The notes beneath the pieces were generated by a model. That model did not search any database and was not told the origin of the DNA. It saw nothing but the letters and a program-made list of their open reading frames with translations. A DNA stretch of 64,000 bases from Nymphaea colorata. Lineage: Eukaryota; Streptophyta; Magnoliopsida; Nymphaeales; Nymphaeaceae. The stretch is taken from assembly GCF_008831285.2 (NCBI RefSeq), contig NC_045139.1, positions 2,798,704-2,862,703 of the forward strand, read 5' to 3'. Below, one piece after another: positions 1 to 12,284 of this stretch; within the stretch, counting starts at the first letter, position 1; every line of letters begins with the position of its first letter. Both the position numbers and the translations under genes were made by a program.

Positions 1-330
1 GACTTTATAATTGGTATGAACAACAAGAGTTGTATTTCTCTAGTTAGGGTTTGAACTAGCCTAAGCTCAATGTCTTTGTCTCTTGCATGGGGCATAAAAC
101 CCACATTGCCATTCACCTGCACCCCAAAGTTTAGGCATGCTTTTGGCTTGTGCAAAGGCTGGTGCCTTAGAGATTTGAAACAGAGACTGGCTGCCTACCA
201 CGTGTATATGTCAAACATTCTAGCATCAAACTTTTTAAAATTGGAAAAAAGATAAATGTTGCAGATTACCATTTAATTCTTGCAGATATATTCCAGTTAT
301 ATGAAAATTTGAGTTACATTGCCATTTAAC
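1..330. other. Unassigned AT-rich flank
   Basis: No gene, RNA or repeat structure is recognisable here. A short open frame at 70–255 has no family resemblance and no supporting context. Confidence 0.5.
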
Positions 331-706
331 TTAAGGGGGGCTTTGATAAGGCCAGAATTGTTGAATTCTAGAATTAAAGTTCTTATTTTTTATGATGCAA
401 AAATTGTGTCATCAAACAAAGAATTTTAATTGTTGAATCATAGGCTCATTCTTCAATCAAAATTCTAAAATCGCGATTCTACCCTAGAGGTGGAACTATG
501 ATTCCAAAATTATAAAATTATTTCAATCTCTTTTTAGGACACCTGTCATGATAGTTTTGATTCATCAATTCTGGAATCAAACTTAGAGACTATCAAACAT
601 AAAAAGGATTTAGAACTAAATTTTTCATTTCAATTTTAGTTAAAATTTTGATTTTAGAATTTTAATTCTATAATCAAAATTCAAGGCCTTTAAACTCCCC
701 CAAAAA
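331..706. mobile_element. MITE-like inverted-repeat element
   Basis: The left end (335–352, G-rich, then CTTTGATAAGGCC) is matched imperfectly in inverted orientation by the right end (685–701, GGCCTTTAAACTCCCCC). The homology continues inward: TAGAATTAAA near the left end pairs with TTTTAATTCTA near the right end. It is about 370 bp with no coding capacity, which fits a miniature inverted-repeat transposable element. The superfamily is not determined; the G-rich TIR flanked by TTA-like sequence would suit a Harbinger/Tourist or hAT derivative. Confidence 0.5.
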
Positions 707-1980
707 GAAGGTTTAATTTTTTCACAAGAAATGTTGCATCCAGAAGCACCGCTTGAGTCTTCCTTGGGGACATGGTATGGTAGACTTTCCAGTCTGCGCG
801 CTACCGAAACTCCTCAATAATTTTTCAAAAAGCAGAAAACCAATAAATAAATAAATTTCACAGGGAACGCCCGTTTTAGACCAAATTTCAAGAAACATGC
901 TTACCTTTTCAGATTTTCTGGATGATCCACATGTTAAGTTAGGTTACCCAACAGCGACATTTTTTTTGGTGCCCATGGTTCATGGTGATTGATTGGGACA
1001 GCTTCAGAAAACATACCGAGTAAAACTTGTCCAAAATAAGTTGTCTTTCAGGTTGACAGGATCCTCATATTATTATTTGCCTAAATATGTGCTCTAATTA
1101 AGTTTCTTAGTGTCTTAAACTGTTTTTTGTAATCTAATTATGTGAATAAATGCAAAATGTGGGAACATATAAAATTTAGAAAATGAAAAAATTTATTTTC
1201 AAATAGAATATGAGAGTAGGTATAAATTAGAAATCTTGTTTGAGGATACAATTTGTAACACCTCACTTTGAAAAGTTTCATTTCGTATTAAAAATTATGA
1301 GATAGTTTCAAGAGCTTATAAAAGAGGTTTTTAAGAGATTGTATGTCTTAGTTCATATTCTTTTTGAAGTTGGAACCGAAACTATGAAGATTCATAGGTG
1401 AATGAGAATCCGTCGAACCAAAGCCCCCTAGTCTAGTGCCGGATTAGCTCGGAAAATGGTGACACTTTTCTCAGCTATCAAACATGAGATTAAAAGTATC
1501 AATAGTTTTAAGGTACAATTTTTTGTGTTGTCAGAATAAAGAAGAGATTTATCAGTTTCCTAAAAAAGGTATAAAGTTTCGGAAATTTTGTAGTGGAAAA
1601 TTAAGAAAAGTGACAAACTTTTAGCCGTGAGGTTTATATTTTCCGCACTTTAAGAATGATGTACCGCTGATTTAATATTTTAATATGGGTGCTTTCAAGA
1701 TAAGCTGTAAAGTAACGGACTAAAATAAATATTTCTCAGCAAAGAAAAGAGAACGGCATTACTGAGAAAGATAAGGGCATAAGTGACAGTTGGTTCCACA
1801 GGGATTTATTTTCCCCTCGAATTTTCTTTCCTTCCAAGAAAAAGCCAGCTTTGGATTTTCTACCACGTTCCTCTCTCTCTCTCTCTCTCGCTCTCTCGGT
1901 CATACCAATCGACTGGGAGATTTCATCTCTGAATCTACTATTGCGACGGTTTCCACACTGGACCTACGAATTGGGTAGCG
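707..1980. other. Upstream region and 5' UTR of the FLOE-like gene
   Basis: No coding region is seen. The last ~200 bases read like a leader: a (CT)n tract at about 1871–1897, then sequence running into the ATG at 1981. CT-rich tracts are common in plant core promoters and leaders. No TATA box was confidently placed. Confidence 0.4.
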
Positions 1981-4900
1981 ATGAATTCGTCGCAGTTTAT
2001 GGATAAACAGATCATGGGTCTCTCAGGATCGCAGAAGGACGATTTCTTCGAGCTGTTGAAGCCATCGGATGAGCAGAACGGCACGAAGAAGGATGAGATT
2101 ATGCCCAGCTACGACTTTCAGCCGATTCGACCGATCGCAACGGGTTCCCCAAATGCCGATGGCGAAACTAGGGTTTGGTCCTCGGCGGATTCGAAGCCCT
2201 CGTCCTCTAGAGTGAGTTTCCCCTGTTCTTTATGGCTTGTCCTTTTTTTCAGTTTCTATAATTTGGTGTTTGCTAATTTTGTTCGTTTCATTTAGAGGAT
2301 TGATGCTTATTGGGCGCGTTAATAAGAATTGGCCTGCGATAAGCGATTCCTTCATTTTATGCCTTCTTTTAAATGTCTGATTAAATGGATGTTGGTGAAT
2401 TTGGGTCCTTGTAACGGGGAATTGTTAATCTTGGGCGTTGATGATAACAAGTTGCTTTGTTAGGGAAGATCATTCTGATTTTAGAGGATTTTCTGATTCG
2501 AGTTCCAATTTGTTGATTGAGGGAATAAAACGCTTCTTGCTTGGAGCAAAATGGTCCGTTATCATTCCTGTTGAAGTTTTTGGTAATACATGTGGCACCT
2601 TCTTTGTTAGCTAACTGGTGTCGGTGGTAAATATTGGTATGGAGTATCGAAATGGGTTCTTTCTCTCTTGCTTTTTGAACACAGTACTTGGTGCTTTCTG
2701 GAGCTGTTCTTGACACTTTGTTTCAACAGCTGGAGATATGATGTTACCAATATGAGGTTGTATTCTACTGGGTGAACTAGTGCATGTGCAATCATCAAGC
2801 ATGATGGGGTTTCTCATGCTCTGAACGGAATTATTGGATAGAATCTTGTTGCTTGGTATGCAATGAAAAATGGTCTCTTTTCGTCTACCATATGAATATG
2901 GGGTTTTCTGTCTACTTTACTTATTCATCTCAGTTCCACTTTGGGTGATTGCCCAGTATATCCTCTTTGAAGGATCAGTATCCCGGAATCTATTTTTCAT
3001 CTATCCTTTTGTCTATTTTTGTTGAATAATGCTTTCAATAGAACTGTTTAACGATTTGATCACATGTGGTCGCATGACTCTTAAATTCAATCCTGCATTC
3101 CATGTCCAATCAAGATTAGATGTGACTCTATAAGTGCTTCAACTTGATTTAGAATTAGAATGAACACAAAGAAAAGTGGAAATCAGCGGATGATGGTAAA
3201 AGATGAAAATAGGCTTGAGAAGAGAAGGTGAGATCAGTTCCAGACTTTTATTTTATAGCATATCTATTAAGGGATAAATACAAGATGAGAATATTGTTTA
3301 AGAACTCTTTAGGGAAAATTAAAATGAAAGTTTACTTTGTTCAATTGGGAGAATAACACTCACAAAATGGAATTTATTATTGTTTTTTCAATTTTAGGCT
3401 GAGCATCATTTGGGTAACATGATGCTTGAATTAGCATTGTCGTCTTTCCTTTATGATATAGAAACTATTCTTGTTCCCAATTTCTTCTAACATATTATGT
3501 CCATGGTGAACTTGAGAGAAATAACCTATGAGAGTGAGGCAACCTTAATTTAAGATTTATTTCTTAAATTTGATTGTATGTAGGAAATGATGAGCAGCAG
3601 AAGATAAAGGAACCCACTAAATGGTTTGCTTTATCTAAACAAAAATGATGCACTTAAATCAATTTGTGGCCATAAGTTCCTTGAGATGTGCATAATTATG
3701 TTGTTTTGTGCATAAGTGGACTTCGGCTGCTGCTGTTCGGTCAATGTTTTAGTTTTCCTGTATTTAACTGTTGTAAAATACTTGGTGACATGGTGCTGCA
3801 TTTCCTTGGTCCTTCTCTTATATTGGAAGGAAAGCAATTCCTTGAGGTTGTGTTTTATTAGATCCGCGGTGATGCGGATCTGCAAAATAAGGAAGGTAAT
3901 TCCTTAAAGTTCATGTGGGATATTTGATGAAGGTGCATGTATGTTCTAGTAGAATTCAATAATTTGGATAATATCTATCTTTTATTCTTATTATTTGTCG
4001 TTGACCTATAGAATTATGTCTCACTGGAACCTGGTGAACCTATGAAAGCTTCTCAAGAACGGGAAAAGGAAGTTTACAACAAAGCTACAATATCTGAGAT
4101 TGATCGTACAATGAAAAAACATGCGGATAACCTTCTTCATGCTTTGGAGAGTATCAGTGCACGCTTGACACAGCTGGAAAGTAGAACTCGCCATCTTGAG
4201 GTATCAGTAGATGAGTTGAAGGTCTCAGTTGGGAATCATCATGGCACCACTGATGGAAGGCTGAGACAGCTGGAAATTATTCTACGAGAGGTCCTTGTCC
4301 TTTTTGTTGCATTTCAGTATTTTACACTGCCTTGTTCTGCTAGACTTCCTTATGGACCTATGCTTGCTCCTTGCAATTTGCATGGCTGTCATTGGAATTA
4401 CATGTTTATTTTCAAATATTGCATGGCTGCCATTGGAATCTTACATGTTTATTTATGAATATCTTGGACAACTTTACCTTGCATTCCTTCAGTTATTGCT
4501 CAGATTTGTTTTTTGATTTGTTTAAGAACTTTTGGATGCTTTTCATTCTTTGTTATTGCAAGGGCACTCCAAGTTTTATAGTTGATGTACCTGTCAATGC
4601 GTATTGCATTTGTAAATTATGGGACAGTTGGTTCCTGTGGCACTTTTACTTTGTTTCTTTTGAGGTTGTGTTCATTTATGATCTTTTATACATCGTACAT
4701 CCCATTAATGCTTCTTGCAACTATTGAATGAAAAGGAAAAGCTAGTTATTTGTGTATGTGTGGATTGTTAGGAGCTGTTTAGAAGTTTGATGATAGTTCT
4801 AAATTCAAATAACATGTTGTCTCATGAGGACTGTTTTTTTAGTATCCAGTTGTTTTTCTGTTCTCTCTAATTAGGTTCATATGGATGTTTCTCATTCACT

Positions 4901-7224
4901 TTTTAAATTGCAGTACTAGGATTGATTCTTTATTCTTCACATAGCAGAGTGCACAGTAGTCTCCACTAATGTGTACATAATTACATATTTCACACTCATA
5001 TAGGTTTCAGGCCATCAGTTGCTTTGCATGGTTTAAATAAAAAACTGAGCAATTGACTTGTTTCTTAAGTTCTAACAAGTTGAATCTGGCAGGCAGTCGT
5101 ATGGTGTCTACCTTACCATTGGTCCAACTAGTAAGTAGTAGCAGATGCTAACATTGCTCAAAAGACAAATTTAATAATGATGCCAGTTATGGTGCTTGCC
5201 GCCTGCTGATATAAACCAAGTAGTAAATGCTATTCCAATCTTTTAATTTAGTGTAATTGAATTCATTCAACAAAGATTCTTTGTAATGAGTGGACGAAGC
5301 TAAGTCCTAAGGATCCAAAGTCTCTAAGTCAAACTGCACATCATGTGGCTGGGCGTTATACTGCAATGTCAATCAATAGAGCCAACTTAATGATTCTTCC
5401 TTTGGATGCGAAAATTGTTAGCTTGATACAGAGACCAGTCTTCTGTCCTACGGTAGTTGATTATCTTTGCAGTCATGGTTATAATGGTCTCCAAATCCAA
5501 ATACTTTTGTTTGGATTCTGAATGTCTAACTGCCAGACTTCATTTTCTGCTAATCATGGACCACTTATTTGGGGGGACAATGAAAGCAACATGCAGCTTG
5601 TCAGTATCTTAGGACTCAATATGGAGCTTGAATTTCCTAACTGCCAACTCCACTTGCTGTCAGCCATGGCTGACTTGAGTGAGGTGACAATAAAAAAGTA
5701 TGCTGATGGAAGCTTTTTTTCTTTTGGTAGTTTGCCTGTTTAATGGTAATGATTTTTTAGAGCCCTGTTAAATGTCAATCTTAGTAGTTCTCTGATCATT
5801 TGCTATAATTTGCTCTGAGATATATATAGGCCATCTGAACCTATCAGCATCATGGCTTCTGTTTCCCTAGCTCTAACGGTTTTGTGGAGCATGTAACAAC
5901 CAAATATGTCCTTCATGGTTATTCTTTCTTAAATTAAGTATTGTATTTATCTCTAGTTGTAATGTTGGTTTCCATTTGTTGAATTTTAAACTAGCTTTTT
6001 CCTGTGTAACCTACCTGAGTTTGTGTCCTAAGTCCTGAATGCTAAAACATGCAGATAAGCACTGGTGTGCAGGTGCTGAGAGACAAACAGGAAATTGCAG
6101 AAGCGCAGTCACAGCTTGCAAAGCTGCAACTGCCGAAGTCTGAATCTCAGGCACCTGAAACTCCGAAATCTTCTCATTCAGAAGTTGTTCAGCAGCCATC
6201 TGTGGCCCCTCCTGCTCCGCAAGTTCTTCAAGCACCAGCACAGCCACTCCTCCCTGCACTTCCTCCACCGCCAAATGCTCCCCCTCCACCTCTCCCACAA
6301 CCACCTCCACTTCTCCCACAACCACTTCCACCTCCTAGTCAACCTGCTCCATCCCAGGTACCACCAATCCAGCCTCCTTTCTACCCACCACCGCCACCAC
6401 CACCTCCTCCTGCTCCTCCAGCTGAGCCACCACACTCACAGTATCAGCTGCCACCTCAACCACAAGAGCTTCCACAACAGCAGTATCAATTACCACCTCA
6501 GCAACCAGGCCTGCCTCCACAGCACTATCAAATGCCACCTCAGATGATGCCAACACCTCCTCCTAGTGGAAACCCTCAATATCCTCAGCAACCGCCACAC
6601 CAACCTAGCCCCCCATCTTTAGGTCCTCCACCTCCACCCCCACCACAGCATCCAGAGGAAACAGTGCCTTACATGCCTCCCCCATCATACCCTCCTGCTT
6701 CTCGTCAACAAACTGTGATGCCTCCACCACCCGCTGTTCCACCTAGTTCTCAACCCTTCTATGGCCCCTCTCACATGTATGAGCCACCTCCCACGCGGAC
6801 CAGTTCAGGGCAGATGCCATATCCGTCTGGCTATGGCCCTCCTGCTGGCCCTAACTTGAGTGACTCGTACGGTTATTCAGGCTCTCCCTCTCGCTATGAT
6901 GGCCCTCCAATGAAGCCATCACATCCTCCATCTGCTCCAAGTGGTGGTAGTGGTTACCCACGTCTGCCAACTGCCCAAGTCCTGCCTCATGCACTTCCAA
7001 CTGCTTCTAGTGTTGGGAGCAGCCCAAGTTCGGGCCCAGGAAACCGTGTTCCCATTGATGATGTGGTTGATAGGGTTACAGCTATGGGATTCTCCAGAGA
7101 CCAAGTCCGTGCCACAGTTAGGAAGCTGACAGAGAATGGTCAGTCAGTCGACCTGAATGTGGTACTTGATAAATTGATGAATGATGGAGAGATCCAACCA
7201 CAAAGAGGTTGGTTTGGCCGATAA
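1981..7224 (+). CDS. FLOE-like: FLOE/DUF1421 prion-like proline-glutamine-rich protein
   Basis: Three coding exons are predicted: 1981–2211, 4012–4290 and 6055–7224, giving 559 aa with both introns in phase 0 and GT–AG borders (donors GTGAGT and GTCCTT). Residues 1–77 are Ser/Asp-rich. Residues ~95–145 form a coiled coil containing SEIDRTMKKHADNLLHALE. Residues ~190–490 are a low-complexity Pro/Gln/Ser region with many Pro runs. Residues ~503–559 are the C-terminal UBA-like DUF1421 domain (VVDRVTAMGFSRDQVRATVRK, ending WFGR). In Arabidopsis the FLOE proteins (FLOE1 = At4g28300) form hydration-responsive condensates controlling seed germination; that role is inherited knowledge, not seen here. 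The order of disordered N terminus, coiled coil, QPS region and DUF1421 matches the family. Which FLOE paralogue this is cannot be told. Intron 2 (4291–6054) is long and could hide an alternative exon. Confidence 0.9.
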
Positions 7225-9440
7225 GTTAAGATCTTGTGCCGCTTCAATTTGTTGTGTAAAGTTAACGATAAGTAACTCTGTCTAGTACTGTTGTCCACGA
7301 ACTAAGCTTCTTGTTGGCAAGATATTTCTTTGCCATTTTTACTGTTCATTGTGAAGGGACCTGTTGCAGATCGGTGGAGTTTCATGGTGGACCCTTCTGT
7401 TGCTTTTCCGGTTTCTAAATTGGCTGCATTGTGTATCACGTCATATATACATGAGAGCAGAAACTATTAGAATTGGTTTAAGCGTTTTCTTGATGCATAT
7501 ATGAATAATCTGTTCGTTTCAGCCTTGTGCCTGTGTGTTTGGTGAAATTTTCTAACAGAATGAAGTTCATGGCTCCTTTTTTATTGCAGCTCAGTGTTTT
7601 CAAATTTGCAAAGGTTGATTGGCCTTGAGACCTTTTATCCCTCCATTCCTAGCTTAGCTAATTTGCATGGAAAGTTGGCCTTGAGACCTTTTTAGTTGCA
7701 AAAGGCTGATAGTCGGTATCCCAAATGTGGTTCTTTCGGCATAACCTTTTAGAGGGCTGTCTAGCCGCGGCTTGCCTTTCAACAGGGAAGTTTCCCAAGA
7801 ATTCCCAAGAAAATGGACCTTTTCACTAGTCAAAAACAGAATCGAGAAAGAAAAACACACGATCGTGTACCTGTATTATGAAGCTTTATCTGCACGATTA
7901 ATCAAGACATGGTTTCAGGGATCGTGAATCTACGACATTACCTAATTGCGATGTTTGTCTTATCTTTAGTGTGAATAACATTTTCAATTTGTTTGTTTTT
8001 CTTTGTGCTACAAAGGTTATTTGCATGGAATAGATTTTTACTGAAGATCTCGTCTGGTGGGATGAAGCTTGAGGATCTTTGGTGCAAATTTCACAAAACT
8101 GTCACAGAGACATTCACAAGGTACAAATGGGGGTGGGTAGGATGTGATGCAGGTCTCACCCAATCTAGTCAACATGGGTTGTTTCATTCCCTGGCTAAAA
8201 CAACTTTTTGTTGTAGGGCTGTGGTCGGATTAAATCGAACTGAGTACAACAAAAAATGCTAAAATGTTCTGTCAGATTTTGCCCATTTGCAATCCTGTTC
8301 TTTGCAACAGCCGGGCCAATTTAATGGGCCTCCTCCGCAGAGGAGAGCAGCTTCAACAACCACCCTACCCATCTTGCGGCACTTATGAAGCACCTATGAT
8401 GAGGGCAACACTGAACTCACAATTCTTAGATTCTATGATCGTCAAGCTAATTACCTTTTGTAGTTTTCTTCTTCTCCTCTTCATGAACGTGATCGCAAAG
8501 ACAGTTGGTCGGTTACCAATTTGAATCTTAGGAGGAATTTGGTAACAGAAACCATATTTTAGTATTTGTCCTAAAACTTGGGTATATTCATGTATCTTTG
8601 AGACAGATTAATGAAACATTAACAGAGTGGTCCTGTCGGCAAATTCTCCTTAGGGCTGAAGGGTTGAGTTGAACATGAATTGCGCCAACTCTAAGCTGGA
8701 CCATTAGGAATCTGAAACTCTCAATGTTGGCTCCAAGTTGGTTGTGTAAGGTTAAGAGTTTCACATAAGCCCAAGGCAGGGGCAGAGGCAGAGGCAGTGT
8801 GGGCATGGTGTGGGTAATTGCCCACACAACCATACAAAAAGAGTTTATTTTTATATTGAAACTTCATATTAGTTATTAGTTTTTTTCATTTACATACAAA
8901 TATGTCTGTAAAAAATTTTGGAATTATATAAATAATGTCTTTTAATTCAAAATTTTCTAACTTTTCCCTCGGCTGGGGATGTACTTTTTCCAGTGTCATA
9001 GCCTCATAGGTATGGTATATTGCATCAATCCTTTGCCAAATATGATAGAAAGATGATACAAGGTTTCATTTCCAAATCAATCTAAAATTTTTCAAAAAAG
9101 CCAAGAAAATTCTAAAAACGAGGTGATATGATATTGGTGAGCAAATTGATACACGTGAATATCATAATCGATTCATGATTTGATTTAAAAAACCCTTCTT
9201 GAAAAAAAAAATATTTGAAACATGATTAAAATTCAATTAAAAATAATAACCACAATCAAATTCCATTACTAATCGAATAGCGTGAGTTGGCTTCGTGTCG
9301 GAGCTTGCTTGAAATTGGATTTGGATCCGTTGAACGATCCCAACGCGCGGGTGCAAATGGGGGCCTATTTCTCTGAAGCAAGATTCCTGGACCGGCTACC
9401 ATAATTTTGGGTCCACGGATCCGATTCAGAAGGTCCCCGC
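7225..9440. other. 3' flank and intergenic spacer
   Basis: The first few hundred bases are the presumed 3' UTR of the FLOE-like gene. The remainder shows no conserved gene. A short GGCAGAG-type minirepeat lies at about 8776–8797. Open frames at 7993–8262, 8264–8524 and 8588–8833 have no family signature. Confidence 0.45.
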
Positions 9441-9474
9441 TAGGGTTAGGGTTTGAAACTTTTCGCTATAAATA
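9441..9474 (+). promoter_or_regulatory. Telo-box plus TATA promoter
   Basis: TAGGGTTAGGGTTT (9441–9454) is a reverse-oriented double telo-box (AAACCCTAA). It is followed 12 bases later by TATAAATA (9467–9474). Telo-boxes are typical of plant snoRNA, ribosomal-protein and other translation-related promoters, so this probably drives the unit containing the C/D snoRNA at 10235. Transcription would start near 9500. Confidence 0.6.
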
Positions 9475-9499
9475 CATGGCCGTCTGATTCTGAGGCTCA

Positions 9500-9640
9500 C
9501 TCCATCTTCTGATCTTCGTCTTGCGAGTCTCTCTCTTTAGGTGTTTCTTTTTTGATGGCTTAGAGTTTGGTTCTGTGTTTAAGTTTGCAGGAGAATCGAT
9601 CATGGTGGAGCTCTCGTTCTCTCTCTCTCTCTCTCTCTCG

Positions 9641-9672
<32 letters not shown>

Positions 9673-10234
9673 TTCCCTCTCTCTCTAGGCCGCCATTGGA
9701 GTGTTTCAGATCGAGATTGTCTGAGAAGTACTAAGAGCCCAATGAGGAAGCTCACCCAAATGATAGGAAGTGCCGTATGACACATTCCAGCAGCCGCTTC
9801 CCTCTTGCCCGATCCCTTTAGGGGTCTAGGGTTCGGTTGCCGTGGTTGATTTGTCACGGGTCGCTGAGGGCTTCTCTCTCTCTCTTTCTCTCTTTCTCTC
9901 TCTCTCTCTTTCTCTGTGTGTGTGTGGGCGTGTGTTTGTGCTCAATGCCACGTTGACGGTAGCGAAGCGCCGTGACCGTCGATGCTATGATTGAGCAAAA
10001 GTCGATCCTTTGGAGTTTCGCATCTTGATAGGAATCTGTGGACTGATTACCATTCATCCATGGAGCCGATTTGTGCGATTACATCCCTGTTGTGTCCCTT
10101 TCGGTTTTTTTTCCGATTCGATTTCTTTCTTTCTGATTCATTTTATAAAGGTTGCATTTTCTGTGTGGGCCGATTGCTACTCATTTTTGTTTTATCGGAT
10201 CCGGAAGAATGTAACGATTTTTGAATTAGTCTAG
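9500..10234 (+). other. Putative non-coding leader or host transcript of the snoRNA
   Basis: The stretch between the telo-box/TATA promoter and the snoRNA has no convincing ORF. It contains two CT-rich microsatellite tracts (about 9616–9672 and 9873–9920). It may be a non-coding exon and intron of a snoRNA host gene, or simply the 5' part of a primary snoRNA transcript. Splice sites could not be fixed. Confidence 0.35.
9616..9672. repeat. (CT)n microsatellite
   Basis: Nearly pure CT dinucleotide tract with a few CG interruptions, inside the putative snoRNA host leader. A second CT tract follows at about 9873–9920. Confidence 0.9.
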
Positions 10235-10340
10235 GAGAAGCCGATGATGAGAACATTTATTATTTATTCTGGAATTACCGTCTGATGGTTTAAAATCTAT
10301 TTTAAGCCCTTTGATGTGCAATGGCAACCTGAGGCTTCTC
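10235..10340 (+). ncRNA. Box C/D snoRNA, snR77/SNORD65 type (18S rRNA Um guide)
   Basis: All C/D elements are visible. There is a perfect 8-bp terminal stem GAGAAGCC (10235–10242) with GGCTTCTC (10333–10340), box C GATGATGA (10243–10250), D' CTGA (10282–10285), a C'-like TGATGTG (10312–10318) and box D CTGA (10329–10332). The 12 bases CTGGAATTACCG (10269–10280) upstream of D' are exactly complementary to CGGUAAUUCCAG, the near-universal 530-loop segment of 18S rRNA. By the D+5 rule the methylated residue is the U of CGGUAA, the site assigned to yeast snR77 (Um578) and human SNORD65 (Um627). The second guide, before box D, has only 10 nt and no target I recognise. Transcription is probably from the telo-box promoter at 9441. 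Confidence 0.9.
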
Positions 10341-10699
10341 CCCACTTTCTTCGTACTTTTAGACCTTAGCATAATCTGTCTACGCTACGTGCCCTATGAA
10401 CTGAGATTTTCATTCTTTTAATCCATCGAAAAAAAATAAAAATAAAACCGTGTTACGGCTCTAATTTCTTGTGTCTTGGTCTCAGATGTTTGAGATCAAC
10501 TCTGTCGTTTTGGTGTTGCCGATTGATTTCATATCTGCTTTGGAAAGTCTGACTTTTAAGACAAGTTTTCTTTTTAGTTTAATTTTGATTCAATACTTGC
10601 TACAATTTTGTACTCAAGAGTAATGGCAATATATGTCATTTAATACGTTAGCATTGGATTTTGTTATTGTAAAAAGAAGTGACCGTAATTGGATGCCGC
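10341..10699. other. Downstream flank of the snoRNA
   Basis: No second snoRNA with paired C and D boxes and a closing stem is seen here, and no ORF. Confidence 0.4.
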
Positions 10700-10901
10700 A
10701 GAAGATAAAGGATATCAGCACCTGCGTTCTTAAAAAGATGAATTTGGGTTTAGAAAAAGGAAATCATGAATTCAAAAGCTTGCTAATGAAAGATGATGTA
10801 AGAAGATAAAGGGTATCAGCACCTGCGTTCTTAAGAAGATGAATTTGGGTTTAGAAAAAGGAAATCATGAATTCAAAAGCTTGCTAGTGAAAGATTATGT
10901 A
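10700..10901. repeat. Tandem duplication, 101-bp unit, two copies
   Basis: Copy 1 is 10700–10800 and copy 2 is 10801–10901. They differ at only a few positions (for example AAAAAGATG versus AAGAAGATG, and GATGATG versus GATTATG). Each holds the string TATCAGCACCTGCGTTCTTA and a shared GAATTCAAAAGCTTGCTA. The unit shows no snoRNA box pairing and no ORF. The high identity suggests a recent local duplication. Confidence 0.95.
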
Positions 10902-11746
10902 TTGGTAAAATTAACTCAAAGTGAAAGCATGGGGAAATGGAAGACGAGTTTGGTTCGGATCTATGATTCAGGCCTCATTAGTTACATATTATTTTGGACT
11001 CAGATTGTATACTTTTAACGTGTTACGGTGTTGTGGGTTGGATATCAATACTCCTGTAACAAAATAAGTCAACAAAGGCTCCCAACTGAACTTCTATGAA
11101 ACAGCAACATGATTCTTAGCTTGAACTTTTAATTTGAATGATCACTAAGTCTTAAATCTTCAATTCTGCGGCCTGAACCTTTTATGGTGTTCTTTAGTTT
11201 GATTTTTACCCCTCGTCTTAAGTATAAAAAGTTTTAATTTAAATAGCTTACTTTAGCTAAAAAGCAAAACTACATAAACCAAAGATGAATAAGCATGGAG
11301 AACAGTAATATTGATTTTAGAGTTTTACGTTATTAAGAAGATACGTACGACCCACACAACATTGTATTCTTCAAACAGTTATTCTTATAAGATATTATTC
11401 AAAAACGTGATGTTCTTGTGCTAAGAGATACAAGGTCATTACGAATGTGGTTCTAATATTTAATAATCAAACATTAGAGATAATTGGATTGTGTTATTAG
11501 ACATGAAAACGTGTTAAAACACACATTCGAAAAATGCAATGTACGTCTTATCAAACAACTTCCAATAACGAAATGAACAAAGTGTTGTTATTACGGTAAA
11601 GTGAAACAAGAACTCTGCTGGTCCGCAGTGCACGTTCTTAGCTCTCTAGGAAGCAGTGAAGAACAGACGCTCCTTGGAAATGTTCTTGTTCAACCTGAGC
11701 GTCCATTCGTAAACGCCTGCTAGATAGAGTTTCCTTGTACAAAAAC
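10902..11746. other. Intergenic AT-rich DNA
   Basis: Nothing recognisable: no sizeable ORF, no clear inverted repeat and no RNA gene. Confidence 0.5.
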
Positions 11747-12161
11747 CCTGTTTGATAGCCTTGAAAGGTGATTTGAGATTGTTGAAAATCTTAAAATCGA
11801 TGACATTATGTTGCATGTCACTGCGGATACAAATTGGATCTCAAATCCATGTTTCTTATGCTATGGCATGAATTTGAAATCCAAGTTGAGGCTAGATGCT
11901 GAAATTCTTTTTGATAAAGCTGTAGATTCAGCTGTCGTTGATTTGATCTGAGATTAGTAAGGAATCAAAGCAACATTAAGATTAGGTTCTTCTCCCATCT
12001 GATTTCAAATCTAAGGTTTTAGCGACAAACTCAGGATCTCCAATCTTTTCCTTTTTTTTCTCTCTTTTTCTTCTACTACTAAAATCTGGTGTTTGGTTAT
12101 ATAGTGGGTCTAACATAAAAAAAAGCTCAGATCAATTTAGTTCGACTCCAAACACCCTAAA
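11747..12161. mobile_element. Possible degenerate MITE
   Basis: The left border CCCTGTTTGATAGCC and the inverse of the right border (CTTTAGGGTGTTTGGAG) share a TGTTTGG-like core. The interior repeatedly uses GATTTGA/TCAAATC motifs in both orientations. It is non-coding. Terminal matches are weak, so this is a tentative call. Confidence 0.3.
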
Positions 12162-12212
12162 GATAAAACATTAAGAGGTCGTTTGACTGCTGTTCATTGT
12201 GAGATGATGGAT

Positions 12213-12227
12213 ATTCTCTCTCTCTCC

Positions 12228-12282
<55 letters not shown>
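12213..12282. repeat. Compound (CT)n(TA)n microsatellite
   Basis: A short CT tract (about 12215–12230) runs directly into about 26 TA units ending at 12282. It belongs to a set of compound tracts in this window with the same CT-to-TA polarity. Confidence 0.9.

Positions 12283-12284
<2 letters not shown>

Noticed and set aside
2430-2490. Possible second C/D snoRNA in FLOE intron 1 (TTGATGATAA … TCTGATT)
   Set aside because: No terminal stem and no rRNA-complementary guide. Box C deviates, and the spacing is poor.
6011-6556. Val/Glu-rich and Trp/Arg-rich open frames antisense to the FLOE exon 3
   Set aside because: They are complement shadows of repeated proline and glutamine codons.
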